A DNA stretch of 36,800 bases, taken from positions 1 through 36,800 of the forward strand of contig CAMWIU010000006.1 in NCBI GenBank assembly GCA_947174385.1. Direction: 5' to 3'. The DNA is from an uncultured Treponema sp. GTDB lineage: Bacteria > Spirochaetota > Spirochaetia > Treponematales > Treponemataceae. Numbering within the stretch: the first letter of the stretch is position 1; each line of letters opens with the position of its first letter. Below, one piece after another: positions 8,971 to 18,341 of the stretch. The notes beneath the pieces are model-generated. The model saw only the letters and a list, made by a program, of their open reading frames with translations, was not told where the DNA came from and searched no databases. Position numbers and translations under genes: made by a program.

Positions 8971-10571
8971 TAAAACCTCTAAAGATAAAAGATCCGATTT
9001 TTGGATATATATCTGTAGAGGATGTTGATGTATACACTGTATTAAACAGTGCTATGTTTCATCGTTTGCAGGATGTAATCCAAACAAGTTATCAGTCGGT
9101 TTATCCTTCAGCGACTCATAATCGTTTTACGCATTCTCTTGGCGTATATCATTTAGGCCAGATGGCTGCTGCAAAGTTGACAAATGATATTTTGATTCAA
9201 AAACTTTGTACAAATAAAGAGGTTGATGAACTAACAAAGACTTTTATTCTTGCATGTCTTATGCATGATATTGGGCATTCTCCTTTCTCTCACACAGGCG
9301 AGAAGTTTTATTTCCAATATGATGAAGATAATTCTGAAATTCCTATTATTTGGAAAAGGCTTTTAGACGAGTTAAGTGACGAAGATTTTGTAAAAGATTC
9401 AGATGGTAAAAATAAAACAAAAGGGGCAGAACATGAGATAATGAGTGCTTATGTTTCTCTTGTAAATTTCAAGTCAATTTTTCGATTTATTGATAAAAGT
9501 TTTTTTGTTCGATGTATTATCGGTTTAAAATATGAAAATAGAAAGGATGTTCGGAACTGTTTTATAGAGTTGTTAAATTCAAAAACTATTGATGTTGATA
9601 AACTTGATTACTTGATTCGTGACAGTTTTATAACAGGATTTAAGAGTATAAATATAGATTATGAACGATTATTAAATGCGATTTGTGTTATAAATGAAGA
9701 AGATTGTTTAACTTTAGGTTTTGAAAAATCTGCGTTAAGTACATTGGAAAATGTGATACTTGCACACGATATGGAACGGAAATGGATTCAAAACCATCCT
9801 GTAATAAAATATGAGAGTTATCTTGTATCATATATGATTGCAAAAACACAGGCATTTTATAAAGAACAAAAAATTGATTTGTTTTCCGCTTCATCTTTAT
9901 CTGAAAAAGGAATTGGTAGAAGAAGCAAAAAAATCTGTCTTTTGTCGGATTCTGATATAAGAACTTATACAAAAAAGTTTTTTTCAAAAGATAAAATTAT
10001 CAAAGAGTATTATGCGAGGAGTTTAAGAAGAAAACCATTATGGAAATCGGAATCTGAATATCGAATACTATTTGAACAAAGAGGTGTTGATGATAGAATT
10101 CTTGGTGAACTTGAATCTAGAATTAGTTCTCTTGAAGATTTTCTAGTCGGGAAATTTGATATTCCAATTATAAATGAAGACGCATTGATTTATTTAAAAT
10201 CGGAATTACCTGATGAATCACTTCCAGAGAAAATTCGATCTGGAAAAGCAGATGAGTTAAAAAAATCAATTGATTTACTTAATGTGTTAAAATCATATTC
10301 AGAAAAGAAAGGGATTCCGTTTGAATATGTTTTACTCAGTGCTCAACAATTTACTACGGGATTCAATAAGGAGGAATTTAGATCGATAAAAGTTAGATTT
10401 GATGATAAAAATCTAAAACCACTTGATAGTGTAATTTATTTATTTTCCACTGATAAACCGAGAGAGAATTTTTTCTATTTATTTGCTGATTCTACAATGA
10501 GAAATAATATTGATGTAAGGGAAATGACCTTTGAATTGGTTCAATTTATACTTAAGGAATATAATAAATAA
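8967..10571 (+). CDS. HD-domain phosphohydrolase, SAMHD1/dGTPase-like
   Basis: FHRLQDVIQ..YPSATHNRFTHSLGVYHL, LACLMHDIGHSPFSH, VDKLDYLIRDSFITGF. Confidence 0.88.
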   Translation: MIKPLKIKDPIFGYISVEDVDVYTVLNSAMFHRLQDVIQTSYQSVYPSATHNRFTHSLGVYHLGQMAAAKLTNDILIQKLCTNKEVDELTKTFILACLMHDIGHSPFSHTGEKFYFQYDEDNSEIPIIWKRLLDELSDEDFVKDSDGKNKTKGAEHEIMSAYVSLVNFKSIFRFIDKSFFVRCIIGLKYENRKDVRNCFIELLNSKTIDVDKLDYLIRDSFITGFKSINIDYERLLNAICVINEEDCLTLGFEKSALSTLENVILAHDMERKWIQNHPVIKYESYLVSYMIAKTQAFYKEQKIDLFSASSLSEKGIGRRSKKICLLSDSDIRTYTKKFFSKDKIIKEYYARSLRRKPLWKSESEYRILFEQRGVDDRILGELESRISSLEDFLVGKFDIPIINEDALIYLKSELPDESLPEKIRSGKADELKKSIDLLNVLKSYSEKKGIPFEYVLLSAQQFTTGFNKEEFRSIKVRFDDKNLKPLDSVIYLFSTDKPRENFFYLFADSTMRNNIDVREMTFELVQFILKEYNK

Positions 10572-10584
10572 AGATTTTAATATT

Positions 10585-11499
10585 ATGAACATAGTCCTAT
10601 TTTCAGAAGATCGTTTTGGCGCGGAAGTTCTCTTAGAAATACTCAAGACTGATAAAGTGAATTTTGTCGTATGTCCATATTTTGAGAACAACATACACAA
10701 GCGATTGGAGACCGTTTGCAAATCAAAAAGTATCGATTTTTACCGTACAAAAAATATTAATGATGAACATGTGAAGACGAAAGTAACAAATGGAAACTTT
10801 GATTTGTTGATATCATGTCATTGTTCTCGCATCATTGCGAAAGAAATTTTTTCATTGCCGAGATTTGGAGGAGTAAACCTGCATCCATCATTGCTTCCAA
10901 AATATCGTGGAATGAGTCCGCAGCACTGGCCGATTATCAATGGTGACAAAGAAACTGCTGTAACAATTCATGAAATAAAAGAGGAAGTTGATACTGGAGC
11001 AATCTTAAAACAGATTCGTGTATCAATTGAAGCAAACGAAACGGTTTTTGAACTGCAAAATAGGATGTTACCTATTTATAAACAGGCATTCTCCGAATTG
11101 CTAGCGGAATACAAATCAGGAACTATAAAACGCATTGAGCAAAAGCCTATTAAAGAAATCTATTACGGAAAGTTTTATCCTGAATATGCTCAAATCAATT
11201 TGCGACAAACAAAAGAGAGCGTGAAAAATCTTGTACGTGCTGTAACACATCCGTATTGCGGAGCAAGTTATCAGAATTATATAATTTGGAATGTTCAAGA
11301 AATTGATGAAGAATTGGAAAAAAATATGATTAATGCGTATTCTAGATGCGGTCTGTATATAAAGAACGGTAATCTCTATTTAAAGTTGTTTGACGGTGTA
11401 CTTGGCATAATTGACTATTCAATAAATGATAGATGGGGGGGGGTACTAAAATATAGTAATTGTGAAAGTATCTCTGGTATACAGAGATGCGCAGCATAA
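10585..11499 (+). CDS. formyltransferase-family protein (methionyl-tRNA/sugar N-formyltransferase-like) with G9 tract at 11435-11443
   Basis: GVNLHPSLLPKYRGMSPQHWPI..EEVDTGAIL, matching the Asn-His-Asp formyltransferase signature. Confidence 0.85.
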   Translation: MNIVLFSEDRFGAEVLLEILKTDKVNFVVCPYFENNIHKRLETVCKSKSIDFYRTKNINDEHVKTKVTNGNFDLLISCHCSRIIAKEIFSLPRFGGVNLHPSLLPKYRGMSPQHWPIINGDKETAVTIHEIKEEVDTGAILKQIRVSIEANETVFELQNRMLPIYKQAFSELLAEYKSGTIKRIEQKPIKEIYYGKFYPEYAQINLRQTKESVKNLVRAVTHPYCGASYQNYIIWNVQEIDEELEKNMINAYSRCGLYIKNGNLYLKLFDGVLGIIDYSINDRWGGVLKYSNCESISGIQRCAA

Positions 11500-12308
11500 C
11501 TACTTGGAATGAGACTCTGAAATTCGTTTCGGAATTCAGAAAAAAAGGTTACCTTGTTACTAATTTTTATCCGAATGAGACGGAAATGTCTGATTGGATA
11601 AAAAACGGAAAATTCTTTTCACTTGAAGTCAGTGATGCTGCTTGTTTCTTTGTTCATAAAACGGAAGCAGCTGCGTTTATTTACTTTTTTGTAAAAGAGT
11701 TGTGTGATTTAAAACCTGCTTTTTTGCAAATCATACAATTATTGGATGTTAGGATTATGGCATATGACTACATCTGCAAAACTGATGAGGAAAGGAATTT
11801 TATAAAAGAAATCAGTACTTCCTGTGGATTTGAACTTCATACTTCACTGAGACGGATGTCTTTTATCTTAAAGGAAAACATTTTTGAAGAAGATGATGAT
11901 GTTACTTTTGCAGAACTTGAAGATATAGATTGTTTATTTGATATGTTTAATGCAGCGTTTGACCCTGTTTCGGAACGGATTCCTACAAAAGAACAGCTGA
12001 AAAAGTATATCAAGCAGAAAGCTGTTCTTATCTGTAGAAAGCAGAGGCGAATTGCAGGTTTTGCGGTAGTTGAGATACAAAAGAAAACTATGTATCTTAA
12101 ACACTTGCTTACAAACTCTGATTTTAGAAGACAGGGTATTGCAGAAAAAATATTGAAAAAGGCATTTTTTCTTTCAAAAGGTTGTATAAGGTTTATATTG
12201 TGGGTTATTGATTCAAATACACCCGCAATAAGTTTGTATAAGAAATTTGGATATAATTTTGAAACATTAAGTAATTATACTTTTGTTTTAAAAAGCATAA
12301 ATATATGA
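11487..12308 (+). CDS. GNAT-family N-acetyltransferase
   Basis: C-terminal LLTNSDFRRQGIAEKILKKAF..SNTPAISLYKKFGY. Confidence 0.8.
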   Translation: MRSITTWNETLKFVSEFRKKGYLVTNFYPNETEMSDWIKNGKFFSLEVSDAACFFVHKTEAAAFIYFFVKELCDLKPAFLQIIQLLDVRIMAYDYICKTDEERNFIKEISTSCGFELHTSLRRMSFILKENIFEEDDDVTFAELEDIDCLFDMFNAAFDPVSERIPTKEQLKKYIKQKAVLICRKQRRIAGFAVVEIQKKTMYLKHLLTNSDFRRQGIAEKILKKAFFLSKGCIRFILWVIDSNTPAISLYKKFGYNFETLSNYTFVLKSINI

Positions 12309-12377
12309 CAGGAGTTTGTATACACTTCGTTCATCAAATATTAATTTCTTTATTCAAAAATATTCCCACAATGCTGT

Positions 12378-12535
12378 GAACACGAGAGCTTGGGGACAGC
12401 AGCCCCCAGGAGAAGGGGTAGGCGGAAATGTTACGCAAAGCGAAAACTTTGCGTTCATTGTAGCCGAGGGGGCTCGCAACGAGTACGAATGTGCGAAGTT
12501 TCAAGCAAGACTTCCTCCTCCCCTCCAGCGTGTTC
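12378..12535. repeat. GC-rich structured islet with imperfect terminal inverted repeats and internal hairpin (ACGCAAAG-CGAAAA-CTTTGCGT, 12433-12454)
   Basis: GAACAC..GTGTTC ends plus G-rich/C-rich complementary flanks; abrupt composition change. Confidence 0.35.
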
Positions 12536-12598
12536 AAAATGAATTTCCAAATATTTTCCGCCTTGAATATTTTTTGTGTTTGCGCTATCATTTTTCTT

Positions 12599-14014
12599 AT
12601 GGAAACACGAAACATTTTTGACAATATTTCTTGTCTGGATCATCGCTATTCGATTTCTGAAAAAAGCGTTTTTGAAAATCTTTCAAAATACATTTCGGAA
12701 TCCGCTTCGATTTTGTCTTGCGCGCGCGCGGAAGCCGCGTTGGTAAAAGCGCATTTGAGCATCCGAGGAATTCTCACCGACGAATTGGAAAAGACTTTGG
12801 ACGAAGCCGCCGCAAACATCGATCCCGAAGAAGTCTATGCGGAAGAAGAAAAAACTCAGCACAATATTCGCGCGCTCGTGAATGTTTTCAAAACGAAAAT
12901 TCCTGCGGAAATTGCGCCGCTCGTTCATTTGGGCGCGACCAGCGTTGACATTTTGGATACCGCCCTCAGCATGCGTGTGCGTGATGCGGTTCAAAATGTC
13001 GTGCTTCCTGAATTGAAAAATTTGGAAAAAGCCTTGTGCGACATCGCCGCGCGCGAATGCCAAACGCCGCAAGTCGGGCGCACTCACGGCCAGCACGCAG
13101 TTCCGATTACGTTCGGATGGAGCGTGGCGGAATTTGTTTCGCGGCTTGGAAAGTCGATTTTGCGAATCGAAGAATTGAGCAAGCAGTTGAAGGGAAAACT
13201 CGCGGGACCTGTGGGCGCGTACAACGGGCCTTCGATGATTGTAAAAGATCCCGAAGATTTGGAACGCAGATATTTGGAATACGTCGGGCTTGAGCCGAGC
13301 GAATATTCAAACCAGCTTGTCGAGCCGGAATATCTTTTGCGGCTTTTGCTCGAATGCAACGTCGCGTTTGGAATCATCGCGAATTTGGCGGACGATTTGC
13401 GCAACTTGCAGCGAAGCGAAATCGGCGAAGTTTTCGAATATTTTTCTTCAACGCAAGTCGGCTCTTCGACGATGCCGCAAAAACGAAATCCATGGAACAG
13501 CGAGCATGTGAAATCTTTGTGGAAAGCGTTCGCGCCGCGCGTCATTACTTTTTTTATGGATCAGATTTCCGAACATCAGCGCGACCTCACGAATTCCGCA
13601 AGCCAAAGATTCGTCTCGGATTATCTTGCGGGATTTACGATGGCCGTCGCAAGAATGAAAAAAGTCGTGAGCGGCTTGCAGGCCGACCGCGAAAACATGG
13701 CGCGCAATTTGGAAAACGCCGGCGGAAAAGTTCGGGGGGGCGTACTTGCCGAAGCCGCATATATTTTGCTCGCCGAAAGCGGAGTGAGCGACGCGCACGA
13801 AGTGATTCGAAAAATCACGCTTGAAGCCGAGCAGTCGAATGCGCAATTTTTTGACGTTCTCAAAAAGCACGCCGATTCTTACGAGCGGATCCACGCGCAG
13901 TTGAAAAAGCTCGGAAAGGATGCGGATTTGTTTTTCGCGAAACCCGAAAATTATCACGGTTTGGCCGCCGAAAAGTCAAAGCGGCTCGCGGAAAAATACA
14001 AGGCGTTGATGTAA
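12599..14014 (+). CDS. purB: adenylosuccinate lyase
   Basis: fumarase/ASL signature GSSTMPQKRNP, VGRTHGQHAVPITFG. Confidence 0.92.
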   Translation: METRNIFDNISCLDHRYSISEKSVFENLSKYISESASILSCARAEAALVKAHLSIRGILTDELEKTLDEAAANIDPEEVYAEEEKTQHNIRALVNVFKTKIPAEIAPLVHLGATSVDILDTALSMRVRDAVQNVVLPELKNLEKALCDIAARECQTPQVGRTHGQHAVPITFGWSVAEFVSRLGKSILRIEELSKQLKGKLAGPVGAYNGPSMIVKDPEDLERRYLEYVGLEPSEYSNQLVEPEYLLRLLLECNVAFGIIANLADDLRNLQRSEIGEVFEYFSSTQVGSSTMPQKRNPWNSEHVKSLWKAFAPRVITFFMDQISEHQRDLTNSASQRFVSDYLAGFTMAVARMKKVVSGLQADRENMARNLENAGGKVRGGVLAEAAYILLAESGVSDAHEVIRKITLEAEQSNAQFFDVLKKHADSYERIHAQLKKLGKDADLFFAKPENYHGLAAEKSKRLAEKYKALM

Positions 14015-14142
14015 AACGGCGGCGAAAAACTTACGTTGCGGAACAAAAATTTTCGCTACCGCTGGAGCTAGCATCTGCACCGTTCCGCTTCCGCAAGGGG
14101 CTTCAAAAAAATTCGCGATTGCTTTTTAATTCAGGGGACTTT

Positions 14143-14949
14143 ATGAAAAATTTTGGTTTTGTCGGAATGGGAAATATGGCGCAGGCGATTGCGGCTGGAT
14201 TTGTCGCGGCGAAAAAAATCGCTTCGGAAAATTTGTTCGCGTTCGCGCCCAACCAAAAAAAATTGAAAGAAAACGCAAAGAAAATCGGCTTTGTTCCGTG
14301 CGCTTCGAATTTGGAGCTGGCAAAAAAATGCGACGTGATTTTCATCGCGTGCAAGCCGCATCAAATCGAAGGCGTTTTGTCGGAAATTGATGGCGCGCTC
14401 GAAAACAAAGTTTTGGTTTCCATCGCGGCTGGCTGGACGCTCGCGACATACAAAAACGCGCTCGGCGATATTTTTAATTCCGTGCGAATTCAATGCGTGA
14501 TGCCGAACACTCCTTCGCGGATTGGGCAAGGCGTGCTTTTGTTTGAAAAGGAAAATTCGCTCGGAGAAGGCGAGGCGGAAACGCTCAAGGATTTGTTCGG
14601 CGCGCTTGGTTTGGTGGAGATTCTTCCTTCGAGCCTCATGGGAATCGGCGGCGCGATAAGCGGATGCGGCCCGGCGTTCATGGACTTGATAATCGAATCT
14701 TATGCCGATGCCGCCGTAAAATATGGAATCGCGCGCGAACAGGCGTATCGCTTGGTGAGCCAAACAATGATGGGAAGCGCGGCGTTGCAATTGCAGACTG
14801 GCGAGCATCCCGGCGTTTTGAAGGACGCGGTTTGTTCGCCCGGCGGCACGACGATTCGCGGAGTGGGCGCGTTGGAAAAAGCAGGGCTTCGCGCGGCGTG
14901 CTGCGCGAGCGTGGATGCCGTGATGGATTTCAAAAAAATCCAATCGTAA
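14143..14949 (+). CDS. proC: pyrroline-5-carboxylate reductase
   Basis: GFVGMGNMAQAI, RIQCVMPNTPSRIGQG, SGCGPAFM..., SPGGTTIRGVGALE. Confidence 0.93.
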   Translation: MKNFGFVGMGNMAQAIAAGFVAAKKIASENLFAFAPNQKKLKENAKKIGFVPCASNLELAKKCDVIFIACKPHQIEGVLSEIDGALENKVLVSIAAGWTLATYKNALGDIFNSVRIQCVMPNTPSRIGQGVLLFEKENSLGEGEAETLKDLFGALGLVEILPSSLMGIGGAISGCGPAFMDLIIESYADAAVKYGIAREQAYRLVSQTMMGSAALQLQTGEHPGVLKDAVCSPGGTTIRGVGALEKAGLRAACCASVDAVMDFKKIQS

Positions 14950-15003
14950 TGCAGAGCGTCATTTTACTTTACTTTTTTTCCGCAATCCATTATGATATGG
15001 ACT

Positions 15004-15768
15004 ATGTTAAATGAATCTTTAAATGCGTTTCATACTTTTGTCGTGGTGGCGTTTCTTTTTTTCTTCGGCGGAATTTTGGGCTGGATAATAGAATTGTTTT
15101 TCCGCCGGTTTTTCGACAAAACGAACGCCGACCGCTTGTGGCTCAATCCGGGATTTTTGACAGGCCCGTGCCTTCCGGTTTATGGATTCGGAGCGGTCGC
15201 GCTTTTCAGCCTGAGTTTTGTGGATGCGTACATCATTAGCCGTGGCGGTGGTGGCGCGAAATATTACATCTTGATGTTTGTCGTGATGGCTTTGGTGATG
15301 ACGTTGATTGAATTCATCGCTGGAATAATTTTCATCAAGGGAATGCACATTCAGCTTTGGGATTACAGAAAAGAGCCGGGAAACATCATGGGAATCGTTT
15401 GCCCGAAATTCACATTTTTTTGGGGAGTTTTGGCCGCGCTGTATTACTTCTTCCTTTTCCCGCCTTTTTGGCGCGCGGTGATATGGTTCATACAGCATCC
15501 ATGGTTTTCATTTTTCGTCGGAATGATTTTCGGAATCTTCATCATCGACTGCGCATTCTCGATGCATTTGGGAACGGTGCTGCGAAAACGTGCCAAGGAA
15601 ATCGACGAGAAATCCGCGCTCAATTTGCGCCAAATTCACACTTACGTTCGCCGTGGCACTTCGGCTTCGAAATTTTTCAGTTTGCATAGCGAGCATTACC
15701 TCACTAGCAAAATCGAGCAGTTCGAGGAATTTATACAGCGTTCTCCCGATTCTCTGAAAAAAGACTAG
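15004..15768 (+). CDS. membrane protein, putative ABC-transporter type IV (PF06541-like)
   Basis: FFFGGILGWIIELFFRR...NPGFLTGPCLPVYGFGA; multiple TM segments. Confidence 0.7.
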   Translation: MLNESLNAFHTFVVVAFLFFFGGILGWIIELFFRRFFDKTNADRLWLNPGFLTGPCLPVYGFGAVALFSLSFVDAYIISRGGGGAKYYILMFVVMALVMTLIEFIAGIIFIKGMHIQLWDYRKEPGNIMGIVCPKFTFFWGVLAALYYFFLFPPFWRAVIWFIQHPWFSFFVGMIFGIFIIDCAFSMHLGTVLRKRAKEIDEKSALNLRQIHTYVRRGTSASKFFSLHSEHYLTSKIEQFEEFIQRSPDSLKKD

Positions 15769-15849
15769 GCGCGAAATTGCAAAAGCAAAAACTGTAAAAC
15801 AGGGCGAGCCAACGAAAAGCCTCGTTGCCGCCAAAGAATGATCGCATAA

Positions 15850-16299
15850 ATGAAAGTGATAGAATATTTCGACAGTCGCGATTCAAGCCATTGGCTGAAT
15901 CAAATGCAAAAAAGCGACTGGAGAGCAGGGCAATATCTTTGCGAATTGCTTCGTGAAAGCATGTTCAAAAATATTTTTGGCGAAAAATCGAAAGTGTTGC
16001 TGCTTGTGGACGGAAGAGAACTCGTCTCGTTTTGCACATATTCGGAAATCGACGATATTCAGCCGACAGACTTAACGCCATGGATCGGATTCGTGTACAC
16101 ATTCCCCGCATACAGAAATCGGGGATGCGCGGGAAAACTGTTGAAGCATTGCGAAGAATTGGCAAAAAATGACAAGGTGGAAGCGGTTTACATTTCTACG
16201 AATCACGTCGGCTTCTATGAAAAGTACGGATATGAGTTTTACAAGACGATGGAGGACATCGCTGGTGAATGCTCCAGAGTTTATAGAAAGCGAATATGA
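15850..16299 (+). CDS. GNAT-family N-acetyltransferase
   Basis: PWIGFVYTFPAYRNRGCAGKLLKHCEELAK, YISTNHVGFYEKYGYEF. Confidence 0.8.
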   Translation: MKVIEYFDSRDSSHWLNQMQKSDWRAGQYLCELLRESMFKNIFGEKSKVLLLVDGRELVSFCTYSEIDDIQPTDLTPWIGFVYTFPAYRNRGCAGKLLKHCEELAKNDKVEAVYISTNHVGFYEKYGYEFYKTMEDIAGECSRVYRKRI

Positions 16300-16326
16300 T
16301 ACTTTGGAAAGTTCCGATTTTTTGCG

Positions 16327-16800
16327 CTACGCTTCCACCGCCAACATTGAGCCGACGGCATTTTTTTCGGAATAAACCGAGCGCACGTTTTTGTACGGAT
16401 TTCGCAGGGAATTTATTTTCGTGCGAATTTGCGTGATGTGAACTTGAAGCAAATCGCGGTTCTTTGCGTTTTGCGCCAAAACTTTTGTCTGTAAATCCGA
16501 AAGGTCTTTTTGCAAATCCGTGATTGATTTTTCAGGATTGGCATTGCCGCCACGCGCGTTGTACAAACTCGCCATCGGCACGATGACTTTTTGCAGGCTC
16601 ACGATGTTGGAAACGACTTGCTGTTCCAATTCCGTGTGCGCCAAAAGCGCGTCGGGATTTTCAGTTTCAATGGAATTTTCCTGCTTTTCCAAGACGTTCA
16701 GATACTCGCGGAATTTTTCCCGCTGCCGTTGCAAGAGTTCGCGAAATTTTGTGAGCAATGCCACACGTTCTTCAAGTTCTTGTGCAGAAATGTTTTCCAT
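16327..16800 (-). CDS. FlgN-like flagellar chaperone
   Basis: Coiled-coil ~157 aa, adjacent to FliS; family call mainly from context and helical character. Confidence 0.5.
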   Translation of the reverse strand: MENISAQELEERVALLTKFRELLQRQREKFREYLNVLEKQENSIETENPDALLAHTELEQQVVSNIVSLQKVIVPMASLYNARGGNANPEKSITDLQKDLSDLQTKVLAQNAKNRDLLQVHITQIRTKINSLRNPYKNVRSVYSEKNAVGSMLAVEA

Positions 16801-16818
16801 AAAAATTTTCTCCTTGGT

Positions 16819-17256
16819 TTAGCCTTCAATGTTCAGGGCTTGCTGGGCGCGAATCGGAGTGGCGGCACTTGTGCTTGCCGCCGCCTGCCTCCACGAATCG
16901 GAGAGCTGCTTCATAAAATTCAAAACAGAATCGATTTTTTCTTTGTTTTTGGAAATGTTCGCCTCGCGAAGCTGTTCATTGAAATAAATATAAAGCGACA
17001 TCAGGCTGCGCGAAAGCTCGCCGCCTCTTTCCATGTCCAGCGAAACTTGCAGTTCGGTGATGATTTCCTGCGCGCGCAAAACATCCGTGCTGAACGATTC
17101 GATTTTTGAAACAGGAATTTTCCCATCCGCGGAAAATTTTGAAGAAGCCGACGACAATTTTTTCACGGCGCCTTCGTACAAAAGGACAACGAGATCCGCC
17201 GGGCTTGCCGTGTTCACGCTGGCTCTTTTGTAGGCATTGTACGCTTGGTTATACAT
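16819..17256 (-). CDS. fliS: flagellar export chaperone FliS
   Basis: YNQAYNAYKRASVNTASPADLVVLLYEGAVKKL N-terminus. Confidence 0.9.
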   Translation of the reverse strand: MYNQAYNAYKRASVNTASPADLVVLLYEGAVKKLSSASSKFSADGKIPVSKIESFSTDVLRAQEIITELQVSLDMERGGELSRSLMSLYIYFNEQLREANISKNKEKIDSVLNFMKQLSDSWRQAAASTSAATPIRAQQALNIEG

Positions 17257-17373
17257 TTTCAGCCTCCATGCAAAAAGGATAATGCATCAATTCAAATTTC
17301 GGAAAATGAGAAAAAAAGTTTAGGGAAAATTTAAAAAAAATTCGCCAGACAATTCAATTCTAAAAATTGTTTT

Positions 17374-17724
17374 TCAAATGACTTTTTCGTAGGCGCGGAT
17401 TGCCTGCGAAATGTCATCGTATTTTCCGCTCACGATGTCCAGCCCGATTTTGTAGGATTGATTTCGCATATTTTCCTGCGAATAATAATTCGCGGGAGTG
17501 GCATAGGGATGATAATAAGTATCGTCGTAAAGTTCGCGGATTTTGCAGGCGGCGAGCACGCCAAGCGCCACGGTTTTTGGATCGCTTTTTATTCCGCCGC
17601 TTTCGTCCTTTTTCGCGACGACGGTCATTTCCTCCACCGCTTCAATCAATTGTGTCGTGCTGAATTCCGAGCCAAAAAATCTTTCCACATCCTGCACATA
17701 TCGGCAATTTTTTTTCTTTCCCAT
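17374..17724 (-). CDS. hypothetical protein, paralogue of neighbour
   Basis: N-terminal VQDVERFFGSEFSTTQLIEAVEEM resembles VREIEQFYDKKYSKEDLVNAINCI next door. Confidence 0.6.
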   Translation of the reverse strand: MGKKKNCRYVQDVERFFGSEFSTTQLIEAVEEMTVVAKKDESGGIKSDPKTVALGVLAACKIRELYDDTYYHPYATPANYYSQENMRNQSYKIGLDIVSGKYDDISQAIRAYEKVI

Positions 17725-17741
17725 TTTGTTCGCTCCGAAAA

Positions 17742-18083
17742 CTATTGTTCCACGGCGGCCTTCTGCCGTTTCGAGAAAAAAACGCGCATCGCCATTTCTG
17801 CCTGCTTTTTGGAAATCGTTTTGCTTTTGATAAAACTGTTCGCAAGCCGAATCGTGCCTTCCGCGTCAATTTTTGCGCCGAACCCTTTCCAAACATAGCT
17901 GAATTTTTCCGCCGCCGCGCAGTAGCTCAAATAAGTCAAAATGCATTCACGAATCGTCAAGTCTTCCTGAAGAAAGCCTTCAAAGCGCGGATACAAACGA
18001 TCGATGCAATTTATGGCGTTTACCAAATCTTCCTTTGAATATTTTTTGTCGTAAAATTGTTCAATTTCGCGGACACGTTTCAT
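17742..18083 (-). CDS. hypothetical protein
   Basis: Intact ORF in flagellar-chaperone neighbourhood. Confidence 0.6.
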   Translation of the reverse strand: MKRVREIEQFYDKKYSKEDLVNAINCIDRLYPRFEGFLQEDLTIRECILTYLSYCAAAEKFSYVWKGFGAKIDAEGTIRLANSFIKSKTISKKQAEMAMRVFFSKRQKAAVEQ

Positions 18084-18255
18084 TTTTTCCTCACTTTTAT
18101 TTCAATAAATCGGCAATTTTCCTAAAAGGTTTAGCGAAAAATGGCGCGAAAAATCGTCCTCCGTTCCGACATTGTTTTTTATAGAAATGATTTTGTTTTG
18201 TCGAAAATTTGACAATTTGCTAGAAATTTTTCGCCGTTCGTTTGTCGTGTTCTTA

Positions 18256-18285
18256 TTGACTAAAATTTCAAAAATATGATATAAT
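18256..18285 (+). promoter_or_regulatory. rpmH promoter TTGACT-N18-TATAAT
   Basis: Near-consensus boxes upstream of rpmH. Confidence 0.6.
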
Positions 18286-18341
18286 TTGATACTCAAATGA
18301 AAATCTTTGGGAAAAATTTCCCTGTAAAATAGGAGTATGCC

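Noticed and set aside
13734-13740. G7 run in purB (GTT CGG GGG GGC GTA, VRGGV)
   Set aside because: Shorter than the other tracts, in frame, and in an essential housekeeping gene; slippage rate and benefit are doubtful without population data.
18102-18341. Possible oriC next to rpmH-rnpA (a classic dnaA-oriC neighbourhood)
   Set aside because: No dnaA in the window and I see no cluster of DnaA boxes (TTATCCACA); the intergenic region is explained by an rpmH promoter.
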